The notes under the pieces were generated by a model, which was not told the DNA's origin, made no database searches, and saw only the letters and a program-made list of their open reading frames with translations. Made by a program: the position numbers and the translations under genes. Positions 26,500 through 39,560 of a stretch of DNA of 64,000 bases are shown one piece after another. Source of the DNA: Nelumbo lutea (lineage: Eukaryota; Streptophyta; Magnoliopsida; Proteales; Nelumbonaceae); the NCBI GenBank assembly GCA_022828595.1, contig JAKGHH010000001.1, positions 142,991,017 to 143,055,016 of the forward strand, in the 5' to 3' direction. Every line of letters begins with the position of its first letter. The first letter of the stretch is position 1.

Positions 26500-27681
26500 C
26501 CCGATGATAGAAATGAAGCCAAGCGACTCCAACGTTAGGTCGTTCACTATAACTTGCTCGAATGGAAGCTATACCGAAGGTCATTCACCCTCCCCTACCT
26601 CCGATGCCTTCATCAAGAGGAGGGCGAGTACATGTTTCAATAGATTCATGAAGGCATTTGTGGCAATCACCTCGGCAATAGAGCCTTGGCCCAAAAAGCA
26701 CTAAGTCAAGGGTACTTTTGGCCGATACTTCAAAAAGACACAACCGAGCTGGTGTGGTGTGACAAGTTCTAGAGACACTCCAATATCAACCATCGGCCAG
26801 CCACAACACTATTTGCCCTCAACAGCCCTTGGCCCTTTTCCAAATGGGGTATGAATCTCCTTGGACCCTTCCCTCAAGCAACAGGAAATAGAAAATACCT
26901 CATCATTGCCATTGATTACTTCACCAAGTGGGTTGAAGCCGAGCCCTTGGCCACCATTACAACCCAGGTGGTCCAAAGATTCTTTTGGAAGAATATCATC
27001 TACCTCTTCGGCCTCCCCCACATGATTGTCATGGACAACGGGAACCAATTTGACAACGCGAGGTTCAGAGAATGGTGTGCCTCCCTCGGCAGCAAGCAAC
27101 AGTACACCTCAGTAGGCTACCTTTAGACGAATGACCTATCTAAGGTCACTAACCAAACTATCCTAGATGGACTGAAGACTAGACTTGACAGAGCAAAAGG
27201 CCTATGGGCAGATGAACTAAGTAGTGTCCTACGGGCTTATTAGACAACACCTTGAATAGCCATGGGAGAGACCCCTTTCAACCTAACTTATGGCATCATG
27301 GCTGTCATTCCAATAGAGATTGGCCAACCAATGCTTTGGACCGAGGAGTACAATGAGGCCGAGAACAGAGCTGCACTTAGAGCAAACTTAGACCTATTGG
27401 AAAAAGTTTGAGAACAAGCACAAATTAGGGTAGCGGCATACCAGCAAAGAGTGGCCCGCTACTACAACTCAAGATTCAAGGAAAGGCATTACCGAGAAGG
27501 AAACCTCATCCTCGGAAAGGTTATGGTACCTGAGCCTGGTGTTAGCAAGCTTGGCCCCAATTGGGAAGATCCCTACAAAGTAAAACAAATCGTCAGCCCC
27601 GACACCTTTCGCCTCGAGCACTTGGATGGAAGACCAGTCCCTCAGACATGGAACTCGGAGAACCTCCAAATGTACTACTAG
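26500..27681 (+). pseudogene. Integrase of element 2, catalytic residues lost
   Basis: The core is easily recognised (NRKYLIIAIDYFTKWVEAEP at about 26886-26945) but two of the three catalytic acids are changed: GMNLLGPFP has Asn where the family has Asp (about 26850), and LSKVTNQTI has Lys where the Glu should be (about 27140). VMDNGNQF keeps the middle Asp. The C-terminal part (27451-27681) is open and ends in the stop after YY. Stops at 27124 and 27241 also break it. Confidence 0.88.
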
Positions 27682-28506
27682 TGATTGTATCTCCTATTGG
27701 TTGAACAATGAATATTGTGCAAAGCTTTTCCTTGGCTCAATCTTTATTGTGTGTTCTTATTATAAGTGGCTATGACCCCTTGGCTATACGACTAGCCAAC
27801 GCGCATAGCTCCTCCGAGGCACTTGCGCTCGGGCTGGACTATCATCGACTCATCTCGAGTCAAACGTCCGTCCTCTATAGATGAGGCAAGGACGGAAAGG
27901 GGCCTCAACTACAAACCATGGTCAACACACTTATCCTATAATGGAAACTAAACATAAGTACTTCGCCAAAGAAAAAATGAGCCAGGTCAGCCGAGGTATC
28001 ACACACCTAACCCCAAGCCTCGGCAGTAGGCGGCCACCTCGGCTCCACGACACTTAGCGCGACAAGAGAAAGAGGATAGTAACCCTGATCACCATAGCGG
28101 TTCTCCTTGGCATGTGACCCTAATCACCTTGGCAGTTCACCTCGACCTCACCTAAGTCAACACTTGGGAATAAAAGTGAGCCAGACTAGCTACACCTCAA
28201 TGATGCAACTCTACCTTGCCCACACCCTTTAACTACCTAAAGAAAGTGTCTAAGTAATGAGTCATTTCAACTTATTTTTTGTTTACTTGTGACCTTTCAA
28301 AGGGGAGGGGCATGGATCCCTTGGCAAAAAAAGAAAAAATAGGAACAAAAAGAAGAGAAGAAGATAAGAGAGGCAAAGGCACAAAGTATACAAAAATGCT
28401 CATTTCATTTTAAACAGTTTAGCTTACAAAAATTTTTGGCCTTAAAGGCCGAGCACATCTACAAGAAGAAAAACAATAAACAAAAAGAAGAAGCCACAGA
28501 GTCAAC
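27682..28506. other. Spacer between pol and antisense gene, element 2
   Basis: No coding sequence recognised. Purine-rich near 28320-28400. Confidence 0.5.
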
Positions 28507-30750
28507 TAGGCCTTGCCCTCGGTTGGAGGAATGGCAGTGTCTTCAGCGCCTACGTCAGCAACCTTGGCGTTGTCCTCAGGAGGAAGAGAGTTAGGAAGCA
28601 CCTCTAGCTGGTCGATAGGGAAGTCAGGAGTCATCTTCACAAGTGCCTTTTTGGTATCCTCAATCCCCTTTAAGTAGCCTTGGACCCGTAGTGTGCTAGG
28701 CACTTCTAGTACTCCAGGGTTTGCTGCCAAACAATAACAACATCCCGATATTTTGCTTTGGCCTCCACTACCACAACCTCAGCCTTTGCTGCTCGAGCCT
28801 TGGCATATGTGGCCTCCCTTCGGGCCTCAAGAGCAACCCCATCAAGGCGAGCCCTATCCTCCTTGGACCTCCTCAACCTATCCTTGGCCCTGGCAATGAG
28901 AGCCTTCTCAGCCTTTAGGTCATCCTTGAGTGTAAGCTGGACCTGCTTCTCCTCCTTTAGTTGTGTGAGGGCCTTGTCCCGGCTACTCTCTGTGGAGACC
29001 ACCAACATAGTGACAATAGACCTGCACCAAGCACACCATCAACAAAACCAGCAAAACACTAACAAATGACAAGACAAAAAGAGAAAGAAACTCACCTCGG
29101 CCAAGAAGTCCATCACTTCATCCACGATGGTGAGGGCGTCTGCTTGCATCATGCCAAAGTTGTCCCCCGGGGGGACCATCCCCTTGACGAGGGCCCTTCT
29201 GAAGCCCTCGGTATCAATTGAGTCCCCCTCATGAGTGTTCCACTTGGGGTGGAAGAGATGGTTCAGACGATCCCCCTCCTTGGTGGACCAAGAAGCGGAA
29301 GGAGGAGCTGACAAAGGCCCGGTGGCAGGTCCCTTCGCAAGCGGTTTTCTCAAAGCAGTCGGAACCCTCTTCCTTAACTCATTGCCCTCGGTTGGACGGT
29401 CCATATGCATTGGCCTCTTCATGGGAGGCACCTCGACTGGCCTTTTCTTGCCAGCATCCCTTGGTCGATTCTCCTCTAACTTCTTCTTCCCTTTATCGCC
29501 CTCTCCAGTAAAAACTTGGGGCAGTGGGGTCCCTCCAATGGCTGCGGACCCCCTCTCCTCCCTAACATGTGGCACCTTGGCAACTCTCCCCAGGGTCTGC
29601 CCTCCCGAGGTGCCCTCGGCTTGGCCCTTCTTCCTAGCCACGGTCCTCTCCAAGAATAGTCTCTTGGCATCCACAAGCATCATTGTAAGAAAAAACGAAG
29701 AGTTAGTATCGAGTAGAAAAGAAAAACCAACATGGGAAATAGTTGACATTGGGACTCCTCCTACCGAGAGAAGTAGGGTTGAGCCCTACAAAAGCCAAGG
29801 GGAGCTCGGTCTCCACCAAGGGCATGGCCTGAAGTATCCCCAACATCAATAGGTGGTTCATCGCAGTGACCTCCTCATCTCGAAGCATCAACATGGGCTT
29901 CTCGGTTGACAAATACATCTACCCCCAGCCTAACTTGAATGACCAACCCTCTAGACAAGAGATAAAGAAGAACCTCTCTTACCAGTCATGGACTGATGAG
30001 GGGATGTGTAGGGGTTGGCCTCTCCGAGGATGGAAATAGTACATGCCATCCTCGATATTGTGCTTCCTTGGCACAAAATGGCTTGGAACATTTTTGACGT
30101 CAGGACCATGCCTTGGATCTGAGCCACCACTAGTGAACTGATGATGGTCCTAGGGGCATTGGGGACAAGTTGGCTAAGAGTGACCATGTACCATTTCAGT
30201 AGCTTGGGGATCAGCGGATGAAGGGGAAACCTGAGAATTGACTCAAGGAAGTGTTGGTACGTGCAAATTTCCCCCTACTCCGGCATCCACGGCCAATCAC
30301 GAACGTCAAGGACCCTTAGTCAATAAGACCAAGGGATGTGATACCTCTTTGCCAAGGACTTAACCTAGTCATAATCTAAGATGCTGTCAAGCTCCAAGCG
30401 AAGCATGCGCTCTACATTCATTCCTTTGGCAGCATATTCCGCCACCCTCCTCGGACTGATCTCGACCACCGGTTCCCTCTCCACCACCTTGAGGGATCCA
30501 TCGGGTTCCCTTGGCATCACAGACTCAATACTCTCACAGGATGGCCTCACCCCCTCGGTTGCACACAACATCATTGGGGGTAGTCCTCTCCCTTAGGACC
30601 TCGACCTCTTGGCACGAGGTAGGGATCTTGGCTACTGACGAGCCTTCATCAGAGCTGACTTGGGTTGGGGTGTGGAAGGAGCTCGCTCCTAAAGAGGTTT
30701 GGAGTTCATAGCACTCAGGCCCGGAGTCAGAATAAGACATGATGTTTATC
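28507..30750 (-). pseudogene. Antisense spliced gene in element 2
   Basis: Minus strand, from an ATG at about 30740 (an acidic Ser/Thr-rich N-terminus) to a stop at 28506-28508. The middle (29950-30360) resembles the plant gypsy-type transposon protein domain in a decayed state. It is followed by a basic Lys/Arg/Pro-rich part (29150-29680) and a long coiled coil rich in Glu, Lys and Arg (28706-29008, EEKQVQLTLKDDLKAEKAL). A clean GT-AG intron lies at about 29020-29094 (GTGAGT donor, GGTGCAG acceptor). Same place, strand and design as in element 1. Function unknown. Confidence 0.72.
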
Positions 30751-31602
30751 GAGGATGGAAGATGAAGATAAAGAAGATGAAGGCGACGAAGATGAGGAGC
30801 TCTGAAGGCAAGCAACTAGAACCAAGGGCTTTGGGGAAGCAGGGAACTCTTGGAAGCAAAGGCATAAGTGAGCAAATGGTGAGTGAATGTGCAACTAAAG
30901 CTCCTATTTAAAGGAAAATGGATGGCTCAGATCATGCCAGATCCAATGGCTGATGAACAATCGCCTTTGCTACCCCACCCGCTGAACAACATGCGTTACC
31001 AGCCTCGGGAAGACGAAACGACACTAGGCGAACCAATGTGCCTCCTCCCCGCGACTCGCTGGTCCGCCTAGTTGTGTTGACTTAGTAGAGACGTGTCCCG
31101 GTTCACCCACATCCCATCCCGCCTATGGTAGCAACTCAACAACCCGTTGTGAGCATGGTCTCCAACACATTGATTCGGGGATCCATGACCCGTGCGACCC
31201 GAATCTAGTTCCGAGAATCGCTTACTCCATGACCCACAACACCACCGAAACAGAATTCCTCACAAAACTGCCACCACTTCGGGCACCCTAGTGCTTCCTC
31301 CTTGGCACCCTTAGTCGAGGCCGAGGCCTCGGGGGATGCACCCATCACTCATAGGGCTGGGGGTAAGCCTCCCCCTCGTCCTCATGCCACGGCGGCCTCG
31401 GAGCCAAAGTCGAGCCCCCTTCGCAAGAACGGCCGAGATGAGGTCCGATGGGCACCTCGGCTATCCTCTTAAAACAAAGGCATACCGATGCCACCACAGG
31501 CCACGACGCACACTGGTCCATCAATGCCTCCCAGCATGAGACAATGCGCTCCCTTCGGCGGAAGTTAAAGTCCTCACATCTTGGACCTCCACCACGGCCT
31601 CA

Positions 31603-31620
31603 GGAGTGGGGGACAAATTA
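31603..31620 (+). other. Polypurine tract of element 2
   Basis: GGAGTGGGGGACAAATTA borders the 3' LTR, the expected place for plus-strand priming. Confidence 0.7.
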
Positions 31621-32216
31621 TGTAGGCGCAAATGGCCCAGACCAATCGCAGGGCTCACACGTGTTAGGCGGCACACATTAGGGCTGAGCCAATTAGTTGG
31701 CATGCTCGGCACAAAGTGGGGAACCAATGGTGTGGGGTCACTTGGTGTCTTGGGATGGCCATGTACCCCGTGTACAGACTCAATCCCCGCCATCCGAGTT
31801 CACCTACCTCCAAGCCAGTTCAAGTATAAATAGGAGGCAACCCCTTCCAAGTAAAGGATCAGACATTCAAGCTTTCTCTCTTGCTCTTGAGAGTACTTCC
31901 TTTCTTGTAACTTCATTTGGGCGTTCACACCTCAAACCTCGTCCATCTCGTACCTCCTTACTAACTTGATCGTCGGAGTCCTCGCCTCGAGTCTTCACTT
32001 AAGGCCTTCGATATTGTCCTTTCTTGCAGAAACGACCCCGAGATCCTTCCTCACCTCGAATACCAGACACTATGGCCCCTAGACCTCAGAGCTCGGGTCT
32101 CCTTCACTTCAGACCACTCCTTGGTCACATTTGTCCTCAGATTTCCAACACCTTGGATCCCCTCGGGCTTAGGAGTGAAATGACAATACTGACCTTGGTC
32201 AATCCGAGCATCAACA
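31621..32216 (+). repeat. 3' LTR of element 2
   Basis: Direct repeat of 21753-22339 with many differences and a few extra bases. Contains TATAAATAG at 31825-31833. Confidence 0.92.
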
Positions 32217-32837
32217 ATATTAAGATTTTAATAAAAAATAAATTACTTTAATTATTTAATAAATAAATTATTTTTTCATATTATTTGTTATTGTTCTATT
32301 TTATTTGTTTTATTTTGTTAAAGATTAAGTTTAATTTCCACTTTAGTACCCTGAACTTTGGGGTAAGTGTCAAGTTAATACCCAAACTTTCAAATGTGAC
32401 ACTACAATACCCAAACTTTCAAAAGGTGTCAAGTTGCTCCCTATCATTAATTGACCATCAATTATCACGTGATCACACATGCAACTTAAATTTTAAAAAA
32501 TATCAAAACTACCCTTCAAATAAAAGAAGACACCATTCATTGTCTTCTACATACCTTGAAACTGAACGGTTGAGGTGTAAAACTACTACTGTTTTTTGGT
32601 TTTTTAATTAATAATAATCTCAAATTGTTATTCATTCTATTCTCTCATCTGCTAACGAGTATGGTGGATGACGGAATTAGGAATGAAATAGATACCTTGT
32701 ATTGATGTCTTCTACCTTGAACACAAATGGAAACAATTGTATATAGATAAAAAAAGAGAGGTAGGACAAAGGGAAAAGAAATAAATAAAGAAGGGAGTGG
32801 TTCAGTGTTTTAGTAACCATGAGCTCTGAGTAGAGAG

Positions 32838-32935
32838 TAGACCTGTTCATGGGCCGGGCTGGGCTTTTATTCTTCATAAACATGATTTTATTAGGCTCAA
32901 GCCCGAGCCCAAATCCCAACCTAACAGAAGAAAGA
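32838..32935. mobile_element. Truncated hAT-like MITE
   Basis: TAGACCTGTTCATGGGCCGG and the next 80 bp match the left part of the MITE at 4135-4585. No right end was found nearby: the sequence passes into a GA-rich repeat. Confidence 0.75.
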
Positions 32936-33215
32936 ACTCACCGCTGGTGACTGTGTTCTCTGGTGCTGAGTTTGCGTCTATGAGAGAGAGAGAGAGAGAG
33001 AGGATTCATCGGCTGGTGCTCAGTTCGCGGTGAGATGCGATTTTGACAATGAAAAGAGGAGCCAGTTTGCTTCTGAGAGAGAGAGAGAGAGAGAGAGAGG
33101 ACTCACCGCCGCCTCGCTGATGTCTGAGATTTGAAAGAGAGGAAGTGGGAAGAGGAACGAGAGAGTGAGAGAGAGAGAGAGAGAGAGAAGACTCACCGCC
33201 GGTTTGTCGGAGTTG
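32935..33215. repeat. Three GA microsatellites with shared flanks
   Basis: GA runs at about 32982-33002, 33078-33100 and 33164-33188 are each followed by a related GACTCACCGCCG-type sequence, so this looks like an expanded module of about 90 bp repeated three times. Confidence 0.75.
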
Positions 33216-35270
33216 TTACGCTGGTGAATGTTCACCGGTGTAAATATACAAAATGATGTTATAGTCATAAATAAATTAATGTAAACCCAAGCTTGAGATC
33301 TAAAACTTTGGGTTGATCCTCAACCTGACCTAACTCGCCCAAGTTACTACACCCCTTGAGCAATGTGACATAATTGGACTGGACCAAACTAAGTACAGGC
33401 CTTGCATGCATTTTTTCAGGTTTTTAACTATCTTTAGATAAAAATTATTAATATTAAACTTGAATGAACTATGGGGGTAGGCAACTGTGTTGTATAGCCA
33501 AATGATCAACCAAAAAAAAAAAGGTTCTCAGGCCATATATTGATACTGATTTAATAATTTTTAAGGTTGTCTAGCTCAACCTGGCCCATACCCAAAGTGT
33601 AATAATATTTGTTTGGGCCTGGGACAAGGACATGTGTGTTAGTGTTTAAAAAATTAATCCATATATTAATATAAAATTTGTTATATTAATAAAATAAATA
33701 CTCCCCTTATACTTTATCCTCTAAAAAAATAAAATAAATACTCCCTTAACATCTTTTAGATAATCAATTAATAAAATTAATCAATTTTTTTTTATTTTCC
33801 TGTGCATCTCATGGGGCCCTAATAGTACGTATGTATATATATAACTTCCAAGTTGAGCTTAGGGGTTGCTTAGTTTGGACCCTATTAGCTAGGGCTGCCA
33901 ATGGACTTCGAAAGTCCAATACCTAATTTGACTCCAAATCTGATTATCAGGGATTTGGATGTTAGAATTTGCATCTGATTAAGAATTGGACTTTTTATTA
34001 TACATACAATTTAAAAATAATTAGTTTCTTTTAAAACTTTTAAACTTTTTGGTCATTTTAAACATAATAAGATGGTTGAAGATTAAATTTTTATCTAATT
34101 TAAAATACAACGTAATAATCGAATGCGGTTGTGGATGCAGCTAGATATAAAAATTTGTAGGTCCAATCGAGTTGTGTCAAGTTATAAATGGCCATCCCAA
34201 AGTACGAGTTTTATGACATTTCTAGTTGGACCGTTATAAGTTTTATATTTTAAATAATTTTATAATCTTTATATGGAATGCAAATGCTTTGTTTTATACT
34301 TTTAATATTTTTTACTCTTTATTATTAATTTTAATTATCTTATTAATATCAGTTATTTTTAAATAGAATTCAAATGTATTTTAATTTTTAATTTATGAGC
34401 TACTAATTTAGTTATTATTTTTCAAATTATAAATTTTTAACAATTAACCAATTAAATAGAATTTGAATATAAAACAAATAAATGGAATTTGGATGAGAGA
34501 AAAGTTTTCTTTTTCTCTCTTTGTGTCGTTAACTTTAAGTGATTTAACTATTTACTAGTCGAGAGCCATGCGATGCACATGTTTTGTTAAAATAAATTGT
34601 GGCATAAGGAGCATTGCGTTAGTCAAGTTGGACCAAGCCCAACTCAAGCATTTTTTTTGGGCATGTTTTCGACCAAAATCCAAGTTGCACTATTTTCTAT
34701 TAAATAAATATAATTTTTTATTAATGTAATTAAAGTGAATATACATTGATTAAAATTCATTTTGAAATGAATAGTTTTTATTTTATTAATTTTCTTAATT
34801 TATATTATTATTTTGAAATGAAACTTACATAGTTTTATAATTTTATTAGTTTTACTAAATATGGATTTATTAATATTACTAATTAATTAATTATTATTAT
34901 TGTTACATAAATTTATATTAATCTTTATTATACTTAAATCAATTTTAGTTTTTGCTAATTATTAATTTATAGTTATATTCTTATTAGTTATTATAAGATA
35001 AGCCATAACCACTCATCCTTAAATCGTGCACAAAATTAAAATTTATAAAAAAATAGAGATAAGCCAATAATTTATATATTGGCCTACTTTCTTTTAGTTG
35101 CTAGTAATTATACTTCCAAAGAAAATATAGCAATTATAATTGTTTTATTAAGTTGGACTGGCCAACTGGGACATATCTAGTGTTTACTCAGAACGCAAGA
35201 CAACAGAATGCTTATTAACTCTGCATCATAAGTGAAATGGAATTGCAAGACCACAAATCACTTATCAAGA
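33216..35270. other. AT-rich spacer
   Basis: No gene recognised. The region 33890-34220 has weakly inverted ends (TAGGGCTGCCAATGG and AATGGCCATCCCAA) and could be an old hAT-like MITE. Confidence 0.5.
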
Positions 35271-35274
35271 TTAA

Positions 35275-35515
35275 GTCAGACTGCGTTTGGAAGGAGTATA
35301 AATACAAATACAAATATGTAGAGCACAAAACGTCAAAACCTAATATTTTGTCTTATTTATATATTTGCACTGTACAACATATTTATATTTGTATACCTTT
35401 CAGGCTCAGTTTGGAAAGAGTACAAATGCAAATATATACAACGTAAATACATATAAAATAATAGAAAATATAAAAGGTTTTGCATTCTATATATTTGCAT
35501 TTGTATTCTACCAAA
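35275..35515. mobile_element. Tourist-like MITE cluster (two copies)
   Basis: The segment 35278-35400 and the segment 35402-35512 both carry the GGCTCAGTTTGGAAAGAGTACAAAT type end and its inverted partner (ACCAAACTGAGC). Same family as 51572-51690. Confidence 0.7.
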
Positions 35516-36009
35516 CTGAGCATGAAGAACAATAAACTATATATTTAATTATCACTCACTTAAGTTTGTTCTCCTTTCGTCATTGTGATGGGCTATAAGG
35601 ACTTTGTATTTTCTATTGTGTAGTGCAAGGTCCAAAGTATTGACACAATCTTTCGGCCCGATACGCTTGCTTACGGGTGTATCAGTTAAAGTACCCATAC
35701 ACAGAGGTAGGTCGCATACTTTGAACTTTGATTTAGTAGTGGAGAAATTTGCTCAAATACAGACCCACACAGGAAAAACAATGAAAATGGCGTACAGTGA
35801 ATTATCTTATGTCTCCTATCGGGGTTGAATCATGGTCATTGACACCCCATTTATTGAATCATGGCCAATCGTGGTTGAAGACGAACAGTAGTGTTTCTTC
35901 TCCTCACTGCAGAAAACAGAGGTTCGTTAGGCATTGGCAAGATTGCACTCTCATTACCCAACATGGAAATGACAGAAGATATTGTTGGTCGATCAACTGA
36001 TCTTTTTGG

Positions 36010-36534
36010 TAGGGGTCATCATGGTTCGGTTAATCAAACAATAGCCCCTTTTTGTAAATCAAACCGGTGGTACTGGTTTTTTCATTTCACCAAACCGAAA
36101 CCGAACAGGTACTACCAGTTAACTGGTCTGCCGGTTTCGGCTTTTGACCGATTCGATTCTTCAGTTTTTTGGTTTTTTATATTTATAATATATATTATAT
36201 AAATATATGTATAATATTATATTATAAATAATAAATAATATAAAATATATTTTAAAAATATATAATATATTTGTAAATAGATCATTATAAATATAATACA
36301 AGTATATATGTATATAAAATACATAAAAATATGTGGCATATATTAAAAATATATATAAAATATACATATAAATATATATACCGGTTGGTTCGATTAACCA
36401 TCGGTTTTTTATAGATTAATAAAAAATCGAACCAATCTTTCGGTTTTTCAAAAATTCCAAACCAAAACTGAACCGACTGATTTGATTAACCGCATTTTAG
36501 GATTCGATTTTTCGATTTTTCATGGACACCCCTA
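36010..36534. mobile_element. hAT-like MITE in last exon of SRLK-B
   Basis: A 525-bp insert with ends TAGGGGTCATCATGG and, reverse-complemented, TAGGGGTGTCCATGA. The flanks CTTTTTGG (36002-36009) and CTTCTTGG (36535-36542) form an 8-bp target duplication with one change. The corresponding SRLK-A sequence has CTTCTTGG once. The middle is AT-rich; the ends carry GGTTCGGTTAA-type motifs. No coding capacity. Confidence 0.9.
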
Positions 36535-37872
36535 CTTCTTGGACGCACAGCAGCCCCACATGAACAAATTCCACAACTTGATTCGGAATACATGACCCCC
36601 TAATTGAAGGATCAATCAGCTCCACCGCTCTATCCTCTTTCCATAGTTGCCATGCCTACAACACATTCACTCCCGTCACTCCATGCGTATATTACTTAGG
36701 AAAAAAAGAAAGAGTTACAAACTAATAAGTAACATGTTTCCGATCATACTTACGTATCCCACTAAAGATACATCCCGGTGTTCCTCTTACCACTCACAAT
36801 TTCCAACAATAGCACCCCAAAGCTGAACACATCTGATTTTTCAGAGAAGATCCCATCCAATGCATACTCGGGTGACATGTACCCACTGTGTATCATGCAT
36901 TTCAATATATAGAGCAATTAATATTAGACGCTATAAATTAAATACTCAAAAGTCAAAACTAAATTTGTTTTCTTCAACGTTTGTTAAGGCCGTGTACTAC
37001 GAGCACACGTAAATGGAACTTACAATGTCCCAACCAATCTGTTGGTGTTTGCTTCGGTCTGGCCATCCCAAAATCTGATATGTTGCTTGCTTTTAAATCC
37101 CTATGAATGACTTTTACTCTGGAGTGCTTATGAAGATAAAGAAGACCTTGAGCAATCCCTTGTACAATGTTATACCGCATGCACCAATCCAAATCTGATT
37201 GTTTGGTTGGATCTGAGTCACATTTAATTTCCAATAGAAAATAATTGACATAAGTTTAATTTGTAGTTTCAATGACAAGAAATAGCTTCTCCTTGTTTAA
37301 AATGTATGTAGAAATACTGCTTGGGCCTATAATGCTAAAGAAATTCCAATTACTGAAAAGCTTGCAAAAGGAATAACAACTAACCGAATAGAAACTTATC
37401 AAAGCTTTTGTTGGGCATGTACTCGCATATCAGTATCTTTTCTTTTCCTTGAATGCAACAGCCCAAGAGTCTTCACAAGATTTCTGTGCTGGAGCTTGAA
37501 GATTAGTTTTAGCTCGTTCATGAATTCCTCGAATCCTTGTCCTGACTCCTTAATAGCCTTTTGACTGCTACTTCTTGACTATCGGGCAAGATTCCCTACA
37601 AGAGTGGAAATACATGCTTTAGGAGCTCCTATAACATAAGAAACCTTTAACCCCGTCTGAAATTTACTGATGAGAAAAAAATGGAGCAACCCAATGTGGA
37701 ATTTCACCATCAGTTACCTTGTAAACAGGGCCAAACCCACCCTCGCCCAATTTATTTGTTTCACAACAGTTGTGTGTTACAGCCTTAGTGCCACTAAAGC
37801 TGAATGTAGACAGCTCTGGAACATTCACCTCACTTTCTAGCGCTTTAGAATCCCTGTTGTTTACTTCATATA

Positions 37873-38038
37873 TAACAGAATTTGGAGAGAGAGATAATTC
37901 TCTTTATTGATTTGAAAAGTATTACAATGAGGTTTATATACAACAAAAATGAAGAAGAAAAAAAAATGAAAAGTAACAAACTTGTAACTAATCTTGGCTA
38001 ACTAACTTTTTGTAAAGTAGAAGTTTATGTCTCTAATA
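37873..38038 (-). repeat. 3' LTR of the copia element
   Basis: Direct repeat with 43425-43605, slightly shorter and with scattered changes. Confidence 0.9.
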
Positions 38039-38050
38039 GCCCCCCTCAAG
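38039..38050 (-). other. Polypurine tract of the copia element
   Basis: On the minus strand TTGAGGGGGGC lies directly before the 3' LTR at 38038. Confidence 0.85.
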
Positions 38051-39560
38051 ATGGAGCATACAAATTTTGAATGCCCACCTTGCAGATTGAACTATGAAAT
38101 GAGTGAGGTGGCAAGGGCTTAGTGAAGCAGTCAGCTAATTGGTCTTCATAAGCTATTGGCATCAGGTGAATCAAACTAGCTTTCAATTTCTCCCTTACAA
38201 TGTGGCAATCTATGTCAATATGTTTTGTACGCTCATGAAAAACTGGATTACGAGCAATGTGAAGAGTTGGTCGATTGTCACAAAACACAAGAGCAGGAGC
38301 AACTTGAGGAATCTACAAATCTTTTAATAAATAAGTAAACCATTGAACTTCACATGTAACAGCTGCAAGGGCACGATACTCAGCTTCAAAGGAAGATTTG
38401 GAAACAGTTTGTTGCTTCTTGGATTTCCAAGATATTAGACTTTCTCCCAAAAAAAATGCAATGGCCAGTAATAGAACCCCTGGTATCAGGGCATGAAGCC
38501 CAATCTGAATCTGATAAGGCTTTCAACTGTAGAGATGATGAAGCAGAAAAGAACACACCTTGGCCAGGACTAGCTTTTAAGTATCGAAGAATTCTATGTG
38601 CAGCTTATATACGAAGATCTGTAGGGCAATCCAAAAACTGAGAAAGATGTTGGACAGCAAAACAAATGTCTGGCCTTGTGTTACATAAATAAATTAATTT
38701 GCCAACCAATTTTCTGTAAGAAGTAACATCTGGTAAAGGAGTACCAACATCTTTATCAAGTCTTTGAGAGGTAATCATAGGAGTAGACACTGGCTTGCTG
38801 TTTATAAAACCTATTTCCTCCAACAGAACAATCACATACTTCCTTTGGCTGAGATTAATGCCAGCCGTGGTTCTAGCAACTTCTAATCCAAGAAAGAACT
38901 TGAGTTGGCTGAGATCTTTAATTTTAAAAGCATCATGTAAGAACTTTTTGACTTCATTTATCAAATCAATGTTGTCACTTGCCAAAATGACATCATCAAC
39001 ATAAATTAACAAGGCTATAAAATGAGAACCAGCTTGTTTTGTGAACAGAGAAGTATCAGAAATTGCCTAAATGAATCATTGAGACAATAAGGCATCAGTG
39101 AGTTTTTGATTCCATTGTCTGCTTGCCTGCTTGAGACCATAGAGTGACTTAGTTAATTTGCACACTTTTAAATGATCAAAAGTTTCAAAACTTGGGGGAA
39201 GAGTCATGTAAACTTCTTCATGTAAGTCACCATGCAAAAAGGCATTGTTAATATTCAGTTCATGCAAATGCCAATCTTTAATAGCTACAACAGAAAGTAA
39301 AGATCTAATAGTTGTTATTTATGCAACTAGAGAAAAAGTATCAAGATAATCAACGCCATTCTGTTGAATATAGCCCTTGGCAACTAATCTTGCCTTGTAT
39401 CTTTCAATGTTGCCATCTACATGATACTTAGTTTTAAAAACCCATTTGCACCCTATAGGTCGTTTTCCTACAGGTAAATCAGTTATAACCCAAGTATTAT
39501 TTTGCTCTAATGCTTTGATTTCAAGTTCCATTGCATCCTTCCAGCATTGTGATTTTATAA
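38046..39560 (-). pseudogene. Reverse transcriptase and RNase H of the copia element
   Basis: RT blocks in order: GCKWVFKTKYHVDG (about 39410-39450), [18 protein letters not shown] (about 39205-39260, with Asn for the first catalytic Asp of the usual [12 protein letters not shown] type), [14 protein letters not shown], and YVDDVILAS (about 38975-39003). RNase H ends with the [14 protein letters not shown] block at about 38180-38225 and a GIVHQ-type tail. Stops occur at 39318 and 39069. Confidence 0.9.

Larger units (their letters stand above)
21753..32216 (+). mobile_element. Full-length Ty3/gypsy retrotransposon, Tat lineage (element 2)
   Basis: A 10.46-kb element with LTRs at 21753-22339 and 31621-32216 (TGTAGG...CAACA), primer-binding site, gag, protease, RT, two RNase H domains, integrase, an antisense spliced gene and a polypurine tract. 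It has the same design as element 1 but a different LTR and is clearly a different family. Many stops. The 5-bp flanks (TATGA left, ATATT right) do not match, so either the target duplication has decayed or the two ends come from different insertions. Confidence 0.92.

Noticed and set aside
33890..34220. Possible hAT-like MITE with TAGGGCTGCCAATGG end
   Set aside because: The inverted match is weak and no 8-bp duplication was found.
36161..36367. Tyr/Ile-rich minus-strand frame
   Set aside because: It is the AT-rich middle of the MITE at 36010-36534.
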